Below, one piece after another: positions 45,412 through 58,564 of a DNA stretch of 64,000 nt. This DNA is from Spirodela intermedia (Eukaryota; Streptophyta; Magnoliopsida; Alismatales; Araceae), in NCBI GenBank assembly GCA_902729315.2, contig LR746273.1, positions 2,581,001 to 2,645,000 on the forward strand. Reading direction: 5' to 3'. Position 1 is the first letter of the stretch; every line of letters begins with the position of its first letter. Under the pieces are notes generated by a model. That model had not been told where the DNA came from. It made no database searches and saw only the letters and a list, made by a program, of their open reading frames with translations. The position numbers were made by a program, and so were the translations under genes.

Positions 45412-48400
45412 CCCAAGAAACGGGTTCTCAGGATCACTCATTCATAAATTAGAAAAGACCACCATCATAAATGCTGGACATTTCATAAATTAAATGGGGT
45501 TAAAAAACTGAAAATCTGCTGATTCTCTTCGCATCTTTTTAAAAAGAAATGCCACTGTAAATAGTAAATTAATTCGTAATTCTTCATGAGCACAGTCTCA
45601 AACCCGCTCAAAATAGTAAATTTAGCATTAGTTCGGAGATCTGAGGTGGATCAGCATTAAATGATGAGAGATGTTCATTAACTGTTTCCCAATCTTCTTT
45701 CCCAGCAGTGAAGCAAATATCTTAAAGCGCCTCCTCTAAAGACAGCCAATTATGAGGTGGATTCAGCAATAAATGATGAGATACATTCATTCAACTATTT
45801 CCAATCTTCTTCCCAGCTCCCAGCTGCAAAGCAAATCTTAAAGTGATTCCCCCTAAAGTCAACCACCTGTTCCTCCTGCTGGGCGCCTAAAAATCTAAGG
45901 CCAGTGTACACCAGATCAACCCTTTTCTCCGTCGTTTCCTAAAGTCAACCACCTGTTCCTCCTGCTGGGCGCCTAAAAATCTAAGGCCAGTGTACACCAG
46001 ATCAACCCTTTTCTCCGTCGTTTCCTCCTCTCGCCCTTCCCTGTTGACTGTTGGATGCTTTAATGATCTTCTCCTTTCCTCAGTTTTCCCTCGCTCTTAT
46101 GAAAGCCTGCCTGCCACTATGTCCGCCTACTCCATCACTAACAAATGGAAGCCAGGATTGATCGGTCAATGCAGGATTAGTTCATACTGTCCAGGAGCTG
46201 AGGCCAGAAGGCTACTACTACCCATCTAGATGGGTGATGCGTAAATGGGGAGCCAAGAAGAAGAAAGATCTATAACAATAGATAAACGGAAATCTTGATG
46301 TTGGGGCCAAGGAAGCATGAAATTTATATTTATTTATCTTTTCTTTTCTTATAATCTAGCAGCCTGGGATGGAGTAACTGCGCCTGATTGTCAGAAGATG
46401 CGAGCGTAAAATACCCACAGAGCATTGTAAATATGCCATCAAAACGCCGGTGATAGAACCCTAGAAGATAACACACCAGAGCTTGCTTTTCATAAAGTGC
46501 TTCCGATAAATAAATGTAGCAACATGAATGGGGGATCTCTAGCTAATGAGATGTTTTTATTTACAGGGAGTAATATAAAGCTGATCTGCTCGAGTCCCCT
46601 GAGTTTCTCTTCACAGTTTCCATGGAATTGAATTCTGTGGGATGGCCTTTCTTCCCTCTCCTCAGGTCAGAAACAGAGGCAACGTGAGACGTTTTATGCA
46701 ACGAACTACTAATGGAGCAGAATCATGGCTTCTATACCACATCGGAATTGACTTCCGCCGCCGGACGATGAAGTATAGAATATGAGTGGACCTTTAGGCG
46801 CTAGAACATCTAAGTTGCATGTCCAAGACTTGGAACATCAAAATTTTAGGATTACAAGCTGATAAGCTAACCCAAAACTGATTAATATGGGATGTTGAAC
46901 CAATTTCAAGTAGGCGGACAGAAAGTCCGAACGTTTTTATGCATAGAGTATAAAATGCATTCGAAGAAGAAGGCGCATATACATCTCGTTCATAATGAAA
47001 GTTGATTGAGAGGAGAATAAAGAAGCTGGGTAAGCAGGTTTGAAGACCAGACCAGAACCCTAATCAGCTGGGTTTTGAGTTCAGTTTTCGTTTCTTATTG
47101 ATCCAACTCAGTTAAGTTTTTAAAACACAGCGACAAAAAGCAATAGAAAAAAATAAACCAAGAAAAGAATCTTACCCCTGATGGTGGTTCTGGATTTCTT
47201 GTAAACTTCGAGCCACCAGGCGCCCAAGGAACTGCAAATGAACAATTACAAAATACGTAAACAATGAAACATTAAGTAACAAATTCAAGAGCATCAAGAA
47301 TATAAAGTGCATAACTTCTACAAGTGATGATCAATTAAAAAATTATGTAAACTCCAAAAAAATTGTACAGACGAAACTAATTCTTCCTATGTATACCGCA
47401 ATAAAAGAAATGATGGATATAGCATGCCTTTAGGTGAAACTTACCAATGTATGGGTCAGGATGTCGCATTTTTTCATAAGCTGCTTCAGCATCACCAATA
47501 AGCCTGTCAATGGTGTCAAGATCCTCCTGCAGAACGTTCAGTATTTTCATATAACAGGAAATGTAAATAAAACGTTTATACTTGCATTTTTCGCCAGTTA
47601 AAGAAGGAAATGTCAACTGACGTCTAAACGATCCCAAAGGAACAAGCGCTGACAGCAGTGCAAAAAAAAATCTTATTTTTCCCCCTTTTTCTGAAGTTTG
47701 ACTATTAAATTCTTTTGAACCTCCATGGTTACGACCCTTGAAATGTGTGAAATGTTGACTGACATTGTGCAGTAGTTAACTTAGCAATCAAAAAGATGGA
47801 ATGATCACGATTAAAAATAGGAAAAAACTTGCTGTTGTGGCTTATTATTTTTACTTATTACTGTGCAGACGGAGGAAAGTTTTGGATTTATTTTCATCTT
47901 ATGGTGGTACCGGTGTCACAGTGTTTCTTCCCCCTCTTCTGTTTCAGTACATCGTACTTTTACTTTAGACTATAATATAAATAAGCCCAAAAACAAAATC
48001 ACTTTAAAAAAGCACCACAAATAAGATGCTTCGGACATAAAAAACGATTTTTCTCGAAAATGAATGTATTTCCAAACGAATAAGGCTTGTGAACAGTCAT
48101 CTCATAGTCCCAGGGACCTCAAAGGGCTGCACACGGAAAGTATATTATTTTCTTCTTGAAGATGATCCCAAACCAAGCTCATTGATGATGATATTATATA
48201 TGATGTAAAAAATCTAAGGTGTCCGTGCATTTAATTCCAGATGAATTAGGGCCTGCTAGCCCAATTTTATAAAAACCATGAAAGAGAAAAACAACACAAA
48301 CTTCAGAAAAATCCCTCAACTCACATTCTTATCTTGTAGCCATGAAAGGCGGTATGAATTAATTATTCCATATGCATTCAACCGGAGGTTATAAGGATAT

Positions 48401-51400
48401 TCATTTTTTATTAGAATCGTGATGTCCTTGATCATTTCTCGATAGCGCATTACTATTTTACAAAGAAAAACCTTGTTTTCATTCGCAAAGGCTTCACAAA
48501 CACCAAATTGTTCACAAATTCTTGCATCCTATCACAAAGTTTCCTCGGAAATAAGATAACTGAAAATTGGCCCCTGACATCTCAACTTCATTTTCTACCA
48601 TTCTACATAGAGTTCAAGCATGACTTGCAAAATGAATGTATATATTCTCTATGTGTGACTTCTTTTGTGATTTGTGATAGCAATCTTCCTCCCTCTACAT
48701 CACTCAAAGTATTGTGCAACCCTTCTCTATGGAAGGTTTATACAAATTATCAAAATTACTGGCAAATGTTTGAACTGGCAAACTGTTCTCCAAAACAAAA
48801 CCAAACTCCTCAGAGATATCTAACCACTTAAGTTAATAAATGATGAACAATTTGGGACTATGCTCCATTTGCTCCCATTCCTGTATATCTTGCCCCCATA
48901 AGCTCTATAGATCAGATGGCATATTCCTCTGCCATCCACTTTGCTGATAGAGCTCTATCGAAACAGCTGATCTCAACTAATTTACTCTTCCTTCTTCTTA
49001 GCTTTTGCAGAACATACCCTACTGTCGGAAATGCAGCCCTTAGTCTCCTTGACAACTCGCTTACAATTAAATGGAAAACTTAATCGTTTCAGGTCCTTTT
49101 GTTAGGGTTCATAGAATTCTAAAACGTGAGAGTAAAAGGATTGACAAGCTTGAAACGGTTATGGCTAGGACCCATCTTTCTCAATCTGAGAATGCCTTTG
49201 GTCTTACTTCACTACATTTTCTGGTGGTCGTACAAAATTATTCGATCTCTAGATTGATAGGATCCTTCTAACGGAGGAAGCTCTAGATACTTGATCATAA
49301 ACTATCTAATGCATAAACTAGATACTTGATCATAAACCATCCAATTGCACATTCAGCTGATTGTCACAACTACCTAATGCATATACATTATCAGACACTT
49401 CCAACAAAATCCGCCAGGTGACAATATTTCCGAGTCAAGTTATAAATATGCATAAATAGCTGAAGCACCATCGTTGAATACCCCTTTTTCCTCCAACTAC
49501 AAGAATACCCGAGGAAACTCCCAAGGAAATTAAGATATTCTCCCCAAAATCACCATATCCCACCCAATCTCCTAGCCTTAGACAGACCGTTAATGAGGAC
49601 CAACCAGCATATCCGACATTTTCCTTCTAAAATATTCAAGAAAAACTTTGGACCAATTAAAAGAGCTTGTCTGGTGATGCCCAAATTTCAGCTACTTAAT
49701 AAAGATACCAAATTAAAAATAGGGAGAGAATAATGGACATAGCATAAAAAAAACCCACAATGTAGTTCACAATGTAGGTACCACCACACGCATTGTAGGA
49801 AAATATCTGCTTTCACATGTACTTCACATGGCATGAGCCAATATTTGCTTTTAGTGTTCACAGATGAACCAAGCGGTCAATGACCTATTCCCTAACACAG
49901 AAACTTAAATGTGGGAGTGGTTGTGTAACTTAAACGTAACACAGAAATTTTTCTAGAAAAACCAGCTAATATTTGATAATATTTGGAATATTTAACCTTA
50001 GTAGTGAGAGTGGTCGTGGTACTGTGGAAAAAAAATTGATCATAATTTTTGCAGCTTATGAACATGTCCCAAAAACTATGAAAGACAAACAAATACTGAA
50101 TAAATTATGGAACACAGAAGATTCACACAAATACTAAAAGATGAATCTGATAGCAGAAACTTGTAATCATGCCTTTATATGTAAAATCGAAACTTTACCA
50201 CGTGCTTGTTGGCCTCAAATCTCTCTCTCAATTCTGATGCCTGACCATATAATGGGGATGGAAACAATTGTTAACCTCGATCCAATATTTTCAACTTAAA
50301 CATAAAATCAATCAAGAGAGGAAATAACGAGAATTAAAAAAGACGGATGGTAGAGATAAGCAAAAAAGATGTAAAAACATGAACATAATGAAGATATTAC
50401 TTGGAATATCGAAGTTAAATAAGACTTTGGTTTCTCTATTATCATATTTATATTCCCACGATTATACAGACTATACACAGTCGAAAGTGTTCGTGAAGAA
50501 TTCAGTGGAAGGAATATAGAAAAATAAAAGCAACCTAATATCTCATTCCTTGAATCAAAACATCTGGAAATTTGTGCAATATCAGACACCACATCTTACA
50601 GGAAAAAAAAAGCAACGAATTTTTACATGGAAAAATCAGTCTGCATGAAAAAGCAATCGAGCATGTGGGTCCCAAACTAAATGTACTATGTCCAAAATAG
50701 AAGAAATATCGTAGATTTGAAGCACTAGGGATTCTTCTTAATTAAAAAAATATGCTGATAACTAGCAGCCAATGTTGCAGAAACGGTTGCCACTACAAGA
50801 TGGCACTTAGGTAATAACAACCTTCTATCGAGCGGGAACAGAAAAAAGAGAAAAAAATATATCACCATCGAAGTGGAGTGCTTTGGAAAATAAAAGTTCA
50901 ACAGAATCAATCGTTGACAATTTATGACAGGCAAACGACGTCCGGCAAGTACTCTTTGCAGCGTCCCAATGACATCCTAGAGGTAGGATTTCTTCCCTGC
51001 AAGAGTTTATGGCAATGATGGCATGGAACAACGCCAGGTTGACCAGAGAACTAGAAGGTACCGCTGGTCCACTCCTCACCATTTCAGCCCGAGGTTAGTT
51101 TAAGCATGATTTTTTTTTCTAAAAGCTAATAGGCTATGAAAATGTAGAACGGGAGACGGAAAAGGGAATGAGAAGAGAAAACGCCTGGAATGGTGATTTC
51201 AGCGGTCACCATTACAGACAACGTCGGGAAAGGTGGAAGCCAGATTCAAGAGGATCTGAAAAAAAATCTCCTCAGAGAAAAAGGGAACAACGGAAGACAA
51301 CGGGAGACACAGACAATCGATGAATCAGAGATGGAAGGGGCATACGTCCTGGTAGAAGAGGTGGCGATGGACGGCCCAGTTGAGGGTGTCCTTGAGGGCC

Positions 51401-51480
51401 CGCCGGTAAAGGATCCTCACTCGCTCCTTCTGCGCCGCCCTCCTCGCCATGTACGACGCCATCCCGATCACGGCGCTCAT
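45308..51480 (-). CDS. CIB22: Mitochondrial complex I LYR subunit B22 (NDUFB9)
   Basis: Five coding exons on the minus strand: 51346-51480, 50199-50240, 47445-47526, 47176-47231 and 45308-45349. They total 357 nt and encode 118 residues, matching plant B22 subunits (about 117). The start MSAVIGMASYMARRAAQKER aligns with the plant family start; an upstream in-frame ATG (51555) would add 25 low-complexity residues and is less likely. RILYRRALKDTLNWAVHRH contains the LYR motif (residues 24-26). Later exons give MRHPDPYIVPWAPGGSKFTR and the ending EIAYDYGKEDNE. LYR proteins bind acyl carrier protein; NDUFB9 sits in the membrane arm of respiratory complex I. The small exons are spread over 6 kb, and intron 4 holds two nested duplications. 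Confidence 0.93.
45356..45404. repeat. (GA)n microsatellite at the 3' end of CIB22 intron 4
   Basis: GA run of about 24 units. On the minus strand it is a (CT)n tract directly preceding the acceptor (cttgcag) of the final exon, so it forms the polypyrimidine tract of that intron. Confidence 0.9.
45642..45865. repeat. Diverged tandem duplication, about 110 bp, in CIB22 intron 4
   Basis: Copies at about 45642-45747 and 45753-45865 share tgaggtgga, aaatgatgaga, caatcttcttncccagc, gcaaat and cttaaag, with several small indels. Confidence 0.8.
45852..46023. repeat. Perfect 86-bp tandem duplication in CIB22 intron 4
   Basis: 45852-45937 and 45938-46023 appear identical base for base, from cctaaagtcaaccacctg to ttctccgtcgttt. 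Perfect identity implies a recent event or an assembly duplication. It overlaps the end of the older 110-bp duplication. Confidence 0.95.
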
Positions 51481-51753
51481 CTTGCCGCCTCTCCCCTGCT
51501 GCCCCCCGACCCCCTCTCCCTCTCCCACCACCAGCTCCTCCTGCCGCCTCTCCACCCCCCTCGCCTCCCCCCTTCTCAGGCAACCCGGACCGGCCCGTTT
51601 TATGAACCGGCACCAAGCCCAGCCCGGTTCTCTCGAACCTGAACTGCAATTAATAAATAAAAATTATCACTTATTTTATTTGTTTACACGCATTAATAAG
51701 CTGTTTATCCATCAAATTTCTATATTCCATGTCATAGTTATCTTTTATAACTA

Positions 51754-51776
51754 GAATGGAAAAACAGGTTTACCCA

Positions 51777-51829
<53 letters not shown>

Positions 51830-52285
51830 ACACATTAGTCAGCTATTTATCCACCAAATTCCTATATTCGATCTCATAACTTTTTTCATAATCGTGCCTT
51901 AGAATGGAAAAACAGGTTTACCCAGCTCTCTCTCTCTCTCTCTCTCTACAAATTAATAAGCTATTTTTTTCATAATCCCGTCTTATAATAGAAAAACAGC
52001 TTTTTCCCTGTTCTCTCTCTCTCTCAACACACTAATATGGTATTTACCTGCCAGATTTCTATATTCGATCTCATTTTTTTCATAATCCTGCCTTAGAATA
52101 GAAAAACAGGTTTACCCAATTCTCCCTCCTCTCCCTCTCCCTCTCTCTCTCTACACACATTAACAAGTATTTACCTACCAAATTTCTATATTCGAGCTCA
52201 TTTTTTTTTCATAATCCTATCTTTGGAATAGAAAACAGGTTTACCCAGCTCTCTCTCTCTCTCTCTCTCCCTCTTTCTCTCTCTT
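51754..52285. repeat. Imperfect tandem array of five 80-150 bp units
   Basis: Each unit begins with gaatggaaaaacaggtttac (or a close variant), then a CT microsatellite of varying length, then tacacattaataagctattta-like, ccaaatttctatattcgat and ttttttcataatcctgcctt. Unit starts are near 51754, 51902, 51988, 52096 and 52218. The array fills most of the gap between the divergent-side flank of CIB22 and the 3' end of KIN7. Confidence 0.9.
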
Positions 52286-52439
52286 GGTGCTTCGGTTCTA
52301 TGCACAGGCAACAACAGAGAAGGCAACAGGTGCACAATTCCCAGTTTTAATAAATTAAAAAAAGGAAGGAAAACAGAAATGTGGGTTAGATCGGCATTTT
52401 TAATGTATAAATTATGAATTCGTCACTTATGGATCATCT

Positions 52440-55400
52440 TCAACCCGACGACAAGACGCGGCTCAGATCAGAGACAGCATCCCGTTTCCTCCAACCATTC
52501 TGCGATCTCCGGCGAGGCCTCTGCGGCAGGAACTGGAGCCCCAGGGCCTCCTTGAGAGCTTCATCGGGCTCCGGGAGACCGACGAGCTTCGCGATGATGG
52601 AGGCGCTCTCTTCGGTGAGCTCCATGTTCCCCGGATCGCTCCACAGCAGGCGAACCAGTCGGGCCTTCCGCCGCTTCGACTCCGCTGGAATCCCCCATTC
52701 TCGGTACAGACCTTCCCTCTCCTCCGGCGACAGCCTCCTCTGCATCCGCCGGCGCAGCATTCCCCTCTCCCGCCGAAGAGCTCTCGCACTGGCGGCGCCG
52801 CCGTCCGGCGAGGAAAAGATCAATCAGAGGGGAAGATGATCTCTGAAACTTGGGAAGAGCAGAGGGGGGATTCTACCTCGACGATGGCCGGATATCTTCC
52901 GGCACCGGCTGGTACAGATTTCCTTGCGCCGACGCTCGCCGGAGGGATGAGAGCCGTCTCCACTCCACCTCCATGTACGCAGAGTCTCCAGGGTCTCCTT
53001 TGAAGAGGAGGAAGAAGAAGGTGCGATGGAGCAAGGGGATGTCGCAGGCGTGCCAGAGCTCGACGATTTCCCGCCGCTTCTTCTCGAGTTCCTCTCGCGG
53101 CGAGCTCGATGGCGATGCCGGGGGATTCCTCCACGGCTTCTCCGTCGGAGTCTCCTCAGCAGCAGTCCCCTCCGCCGCCTGCGCCATCCAGCCGCGGAAA
53201 TCAGCGGGCAGGAAGAGATTGCTGTTCTTCTTCTTCTTCGCGGCGTCCATGGAGTTCCTTCTTACCTGCGCCTGAGCCATCTCCTTCAACCCGTCCGCGA
53301 AGGCGCGGATGCTCGCCATGTCCTGCTCCGCGTCTGCCGCCATGTTCCCCTCTGCTTCGTGCTCGTCGAGGGACCTCTCCGAGGGCTCGAGCTCAGGGCG
53401 GCCATGGATGAATGGAAGAAGCCCAACCTGGAATTTCTCAGGTCTTCCCGGGAACCCACCGAGGGAATCACTCGGCGGTGTGTGGTCGTCTCGCTCGAGA
53501 TAGGGTGGAGATCGCACCAGGGTCAACGGAGGTGAATCATGGGGGCGGCTCCGGTCAAAACTATGAGGAGCTTCCTGCTGCCCTGTTACTGATTCTTGAT
53601 CTTCATGGCCACTCTCGCGATAGTTCAGAGCTTCACCGGACTCGTCGTCACCTCTGTTTCTTCTCCTCCAATCGTCTTGCTCGACACAGTGAACTTCCCG
53701 GTACGAGCCCTGGTGATGATTCCCGCTGCAAATACTGCTGGAGAGATCCTGAGATGCGCCTGAGGGGTCGCATGAACAGGGCTCCTGAAACGAAGGCAGA
53801 AAAAAAGGATCTTTATTATAGAAGAAGCAGAAGAGGGATTTAAGTGTTTCGCGGCAGGATGATGAGCACCCATCGCCTCGGTCCTCGATCCTCAGCTGCC
53901 GCTGTTAGCAGATCTTCTAGGCGAGACTGGGCGAGGTCGCGTTGCCGAGTGAGCTCTTTGATCTCTCTCCCCATCTGCAGAGAGGAGGAAATAGTATGAA
54001 CGCCATGAACCAGCATCTTGCAGACAAAGCAAATCATGATTTCATCTCCCATACTCAAGATCTCGGCCATGAGCTACTGACAGGTATCAACGAGAAGGAA
54101 GAAATGAAGGATATCCCATGGATCGGCATCAACCAAACGAGAAAACCATCATTTCATAGTCACCTTCTCTATCTGGGCATCTTTCTCCTTCAACAATGTC
54201 TCAGCCTGAGACATGCTTGAGGCTGTTCGCGGGCATCTGAGCTCACCCTCCAATCTGGCCAGTTCTCTCTGCAAATGCTTCACTAATGCTTTGTCGGACA
54301 TGACGACGTTGACCTTTGCGTTGGTCACCACCTCCTTAGCGCAGCCTGCGAACAACAGGGTGTTCTTGGACTGCTCAACGTGGCCTCGCGCAGGGCTCAA
54401 GGTGCAGATGATCGCCGTCCTGGCATTTCCTCCCAACGAAGGTTGAAGAATGCGGGTCAACTTGGAATCTCGGTATGGGATGTGCCCATTTCTTCCCTGG
54501 CTGCTCCCAAGAACAAGAACAATAATAACAACATAAATTTGTTAGACATGAGCGTTCCTCCGGTTCTCAGGGTGCCTCCCATGGAGCCTCCAGAAGACCC
54601 ATCGCCATTTTTTTTCATCACTGAAGTGAATGAAGCATGCTGAAGTGAGTGAACCCTGCCATTCGATTTTATGGTGAACACTACTTCCCTTGATCATACC
54701 TTAGCTTGCGGATGACGGAGCCCAAGGTCAGCAAGCTGCGGTTTATGTGACAGCCTTCCTTCAACCTCACGCCGGCCGACAGAGCCTGAGATGCGCGTTC
54801 ACTCCCGGCAAGGTCAACGAAGTCCTGTTCACGAGTAGACCAGAGGCACCTGAAAATCTCTGCAGAAGAATAACAGAACTAGAAATTTCTTCGTACCAGG
54901 CTGGCGGAGAGAGCACTCGAATGGTCCTCTCCCACGGATTCTCGAGCAGAGCTTTCAACGGTCTGATGAAGCAACCCATCGTCACAGAAAATCTAGGATC
55001 ATCCTTTTAAAGCTAAAAATCACTCACCAGTCTGAGGATTTGGTGAGATCGGGAGCTCGTCTCATTCAACAACGTCTCCCCTATCTGCCTCTGAACTGAT
55101 ACCACGAACGCGATATCAGTCAAAATATGAAGGAAGATCGAGGATTGAGAGGGAAAGAAATGCAGAAGATGTATGCGACCTTCACATATCGACAGAAGCT
55201 CTTTCATGTGAGCCCAGTTCCTCAGTGTCTCCTCTGTAAGCTTTTCGATGACAGTCCCTCTCTGCAGGACATACGATCAATTAAGATCCTTTTCTTTAGA
55301 GCGAGGAGAACTCGGCATTCGGTATGAAGTCACTCACATAAGGATCATCAAGAAGCCTGAGAGGAACGCTTTCCGTTCCTAGCAGATCCTTGACAGCTTC

Positions 55401-56337
55401 ATTATATATCTCGATTGCAGAGAATTTCAGTACAAAGGCTCTTTCCTGGTGCTGAAGAAGGCGCTCTCCGCCGACGATGCAGAGATGGCGGTCACTGACC
55501 AGAGGAATCAACGATGCAAGCAAAGCTGAATCTAGAACAGATTTTTTCTTACCCTCTGTATGTAGTCATAGATGTCACCCATAGCGAGCTCCGTTATCCC
55601 GGTCATGGTATACGTTTTCCCGCTGCTCGTCTGCCCGTACGCGAAGATGCTCGCTGATACAGCAGGACCTTCGTTAAGCTTCGTCTCGGCGAGAAGAGCG
55701 CTGGGAAATCTGAGGAAACCTAAATCGGGAATGGAGCTCACCGTTTATGCCGCTGAGGACGGATAGGGAAACTTCCTTGGCTCCCTCCTCGTAGACCTGT
55801 TTCGTTGTGCTGTCGCATCGAAACACTCTGTCTGCGATCCAGACACAGGAGAAGGAGAGCATCAGTGAATGCGCCCCTCGCTGAAGGATGAATGAAACCA
55901 GATCACCCAAGAAGAAAGAACAGCAGGCTTGCGAACTCAAATCCAAACTGGAATTTCCCGCGACGAAGGGGCAGGATCGAAAAGATCGCAGGAACTGCGC
56001 GGTCATTCGCCATCTATTTCTCAGATGTTGAGAATATGAGGAACCAGTGTGTGAGCAATGTGTCCCCCTTACCGAAGTTGTAGGCAATGGGAGTCATGGA
56101 TCGCTCCGGCAGGCTGTTTCTGAAGATGATGGTGGTGTCATTGATGCATTCCCAATCCGAAAGCTCATTTCTCACGAGTTCCTTGGCATTCAGTGGCCTC
56201 AACCGCACCGAAACCTGAATCCGCTCCTTGCCGCCGCCGCCGCCACCTTCACCGGCAATGCCAGAGACGCCTCTTTCGTCGCTCTCCTCCCCCTCCTCCC
56301 TCCGCCTCCTCATGTCGTCCTCGCCGACGTTCCCCAT
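52440..56337 (-). CDS. KIN7: Kinesin-like protein KIN-7 (with DUF3490)
   Basis: Twelve exons on the minus strand: 56073-56337, 55742-55831, 55553-55653, 55338-55451, 55180-55261, 55028-55095, 54897-54962, 54700-54824, 54164-54500, 53870-53974, 52877-53784 and 52440-52788. All phases close, giving 869 residues. The motor lies at about residues 38-365 with VRLRPLN, the P-loop GQTSSGKT (125-132), switch I NETSSRSH (228-235) and switch II DLAGSE (266-271). It is followed by the neck/coiled coil around [20 protein letters not shown]. The large exon 11 encodes an acidic, Ser-rich stalk; exon 12 plus the end of exon 11 form DUF3490. The neck and tail resemble the KIN-7 group outside NACK1/NACK2, so I do not call it NACK. 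Such kinesins are plus-end motors; DUF3490 relatives act at the phragmoplast or in development, but the specific role is unknown. Confidence 0.92.
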
Positions 56338-57226
56338 TTCTCCCTGCCAGCAAGGGACACGAGATCATGAAATCCTTACCGAAGCCCTGCAGATTTGCTC
56401 ACACCGCAAATGATAGACTCAGTGGAGGAGGAGAGCCGTTGCCTGCTCTTCCACGCCTCTACTTCTCTCGTCTTCGGCCCGGTCGGCGCAAAATCACGCC
56501 GCCCGAAAACGGCGGCGGCGGAATGTCGCCAGCAGAAGAGACCGCTCCACCGAAGAGAAACGGACTGCGGAGAGGAGACGTAGCGGGGAGGGAAGGTGGC
56601 GGTTCCGCCGCAGAATGCCGCCAGCTTCGACGATCCGTCGAGCAGAAGCTTCCTCGGTCTGAAAAGAAGCGAAGCGGCAGGAACAGCACGAGGACGAGGA
56701 AGAAGGGGTGTGAAGGCGGGCAGGGCAGTGCAGAGGGAGAACTTGGTGGTCCCGCCATTTTCGAGAAGGTGACCCCTTTTTCTTTCTCACTTTTTACTTT
56801 GTTCATGCATCATTCTTTTCAATATCATAAAGGTCGAATACTTAGTATAATTGTATATGTATCCTAAACACTGGATACAAACATAAATTCTTTTTACTTC
56901 CTCTGTCCAATAAAATGAGTCGAAGCATTTCCCACATTATTGTTCATAAATTAAGTTGCAGCTTTTTCTGGAGCATAAAATAATATCCCACTCCGCGCGG
57001 GTCGACCCGGTTCATAATTTTCGGGCTTTTAAGGCCCGGCCCGTTTCCGTGGGCCCCACCCGTCTCATCCTTCCTTCCCCTTCATTCTTAAAGGGGGGTG
57101 AGACATTCTGGCAAATTTTTCTCTATCACAGAAAAGAGAGCGGTTATCCACAAAAGCTCCCCCCCACTTCCATGCCAGCAGCCGGCGAAGGGAACCCAGA
57201 AGACTGAGAAGACGCCACCGGCGTCC
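56338..57226. promoter_or_regulatory. Divergent intergenic region KIN7 / NDHM
   Basis: 889 bp between the two start codons, containing both leaders and promoters. The half near KIN7 is GC-rich with overlapping artefactual frames; the middle (about 56800-56980) is AT-rich; the NDHM side has gggcttttaaggcccggccc, a GGCCC-rich motif cluster at about 57022-57042. No clear TATA box was found for either gene. Confidence 0.5.
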
Positions 57227-57975
57227 ATGGCCTCCACCGCCGCCGCCTCCTTCCTCCACCCCACCAGCTTCCCCAAAACCCCCGCCGGCGGCCGGCGGAG
57301 GATCCGCGCTCCGCGGCGGTGCTCCGCGGCTGCGCAGCCGCAGCAGGCGGAGGAGGCCCAGGCGAGCCCGCCGGCTCCGCCGCCGCAGGCGCAGGAGAGC
57401 GTGCCGCCGTCGGCTGCGAGGGCGGCGGCGCCGCTGTCGCCGCAGCCGGCGGCACGGAGTAAGAACATGAGCCGGGAGTACGGCGGCCAGTGGCTGAGCA
57501 GCGTCACCCGCCATGTGAGGATCTACGCCGCCTACATCGACCCGGTGACCCACGCCTTCGACCAGACGCAGATGGACAAGCTGACCCTCATCCTCGACCC
57601 CACCAACGAGTTCATCTGGACCAAGGAGTCCTGCCAGAAGGTCTACGACTACTTCCAGGAGCTCGTCGACCACTACGAGGTCAACTCCTTCTCCCATGCC
57701 TGAATTGTGCGTTACAGATCTGGTCAAACGGTGGATTGGAGAGGGGGTGGTGGAATTGATCTTTGCGGCGCCGTCGACTTGGGCAGGGAGCGGACCTCAC
57801 AGAGTACACCCTCCGGCTGATCGGCTCTGATCTCGAGCACTTCATCCGCAAGCTGCTCTACGATGGAGAGATCAACTACAATATGAACGCCAGGGTCCTG
57901 AACTTCAGCATGGGCAAGCCCCGGGTCATCTTCAACGGCGGCGGCGCCGCCACCCAGCCTGAGGGCCTCCCGTGA
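57227..57975 (+). CDS. NDHM: NDH complex subunit M, chloroplastic
   Basis: Two exons, 57227-57679 and 57787-57975 (107-bp intron, phase 0), encode 213 residues; the Arabidopsis protein is about this size. The N-terminus is an Ala/Pro/Arg-rich transit peptide (MASTAAASFLHPTSFPKTPA) of about 75 residues. The mature part is highly conserved: NMSREYGGQWLSS, VRIYAAYIDP, DQTQMDKLTLILDPTNEF, then LTEYTLRLIGSDLEHFIRKL and YNMNARVLNFSMGKPR. NdhM is a nuclear-encoded subunit of the peripheral arm (subcomplex A) of the thylakoid NDH complex, which drives cyclic electron flow around photosystem I from ferredoxin. Its presence argues against plant lineages that have lost ndh genes. Confidence 0.96.
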
Positions 57976-58560
57976 GCCAGCCGGCCCTTCTTCAAGGAGA
58001 CCGCACCACACTCGAACACCTCTCTGAGAAACCCAGAGAGAGAAACCTAGAGAGAGAAAGAGAGAGTTGTTGAGTCTTGATCGAGTTCATTCGACCAAAA
58101 TTCGAATGCAGTGTTCACCAAACCGAAAAAAATGTCAGCTTTGTTCATACATTTTTTTGAGAAGATCTGCACTGCCGAGTAGTAGATTAATGACTTCGAA
58201 AAATACCGAAAATAATCATACTTGACAAGAATATTCCACCCCGATGATCTTTTTCAGCCGTCGGAGTCATGGGTCAGTTCCCAAGCCGATGAGAGAGAGA
58301 GAGAGAGGGAGAGAGAGAGGGAGAGAGAGAGAAAGGGAATATTTTTCATGGGAGGAGGAAAATACGAGTTTTTTTCGACGTATTTTTTTTTCTACGGTTG
58401 GGAACTTCGGCGCTGCCTTCTCCACAAGTGGAGGTGTTATCGTCGCCTGGGAGTCTCATAAACGAAGCTCTCTCTGTCCGATAGCGGGGGGAAACCAGCG
58501 GCCCTCGTCGGGCTTGACTCATCCGGGGCCACCACGGCGGCTGTGGACCGTACATGACGG
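57976..58560. other. NDHM 3' region and spacer
   Basis: Contains a GA microsatellite at about 58293-58332. No gene is supported; the open frames across it are read-through of GA/CT tracts and of the FBA leader. Confidence 0.5.
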
Positions 58561-58564
58561 TTGC

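Noticed and set aside
53026-53535. 169-codon plus-strand frame opposite KIN7 exon 11
   Set aside because: Antisense shadow of the long acidic stalk exon; no domain.
52440-56337. Assignment of the kinesin to NACK1/HINKEL
   Set aside because: The neck sequence ([20 protein letters not shown]) and shorter length fit the other KIN-7 members with DUF3490 better; the tail lacks features I associate with NACK1.
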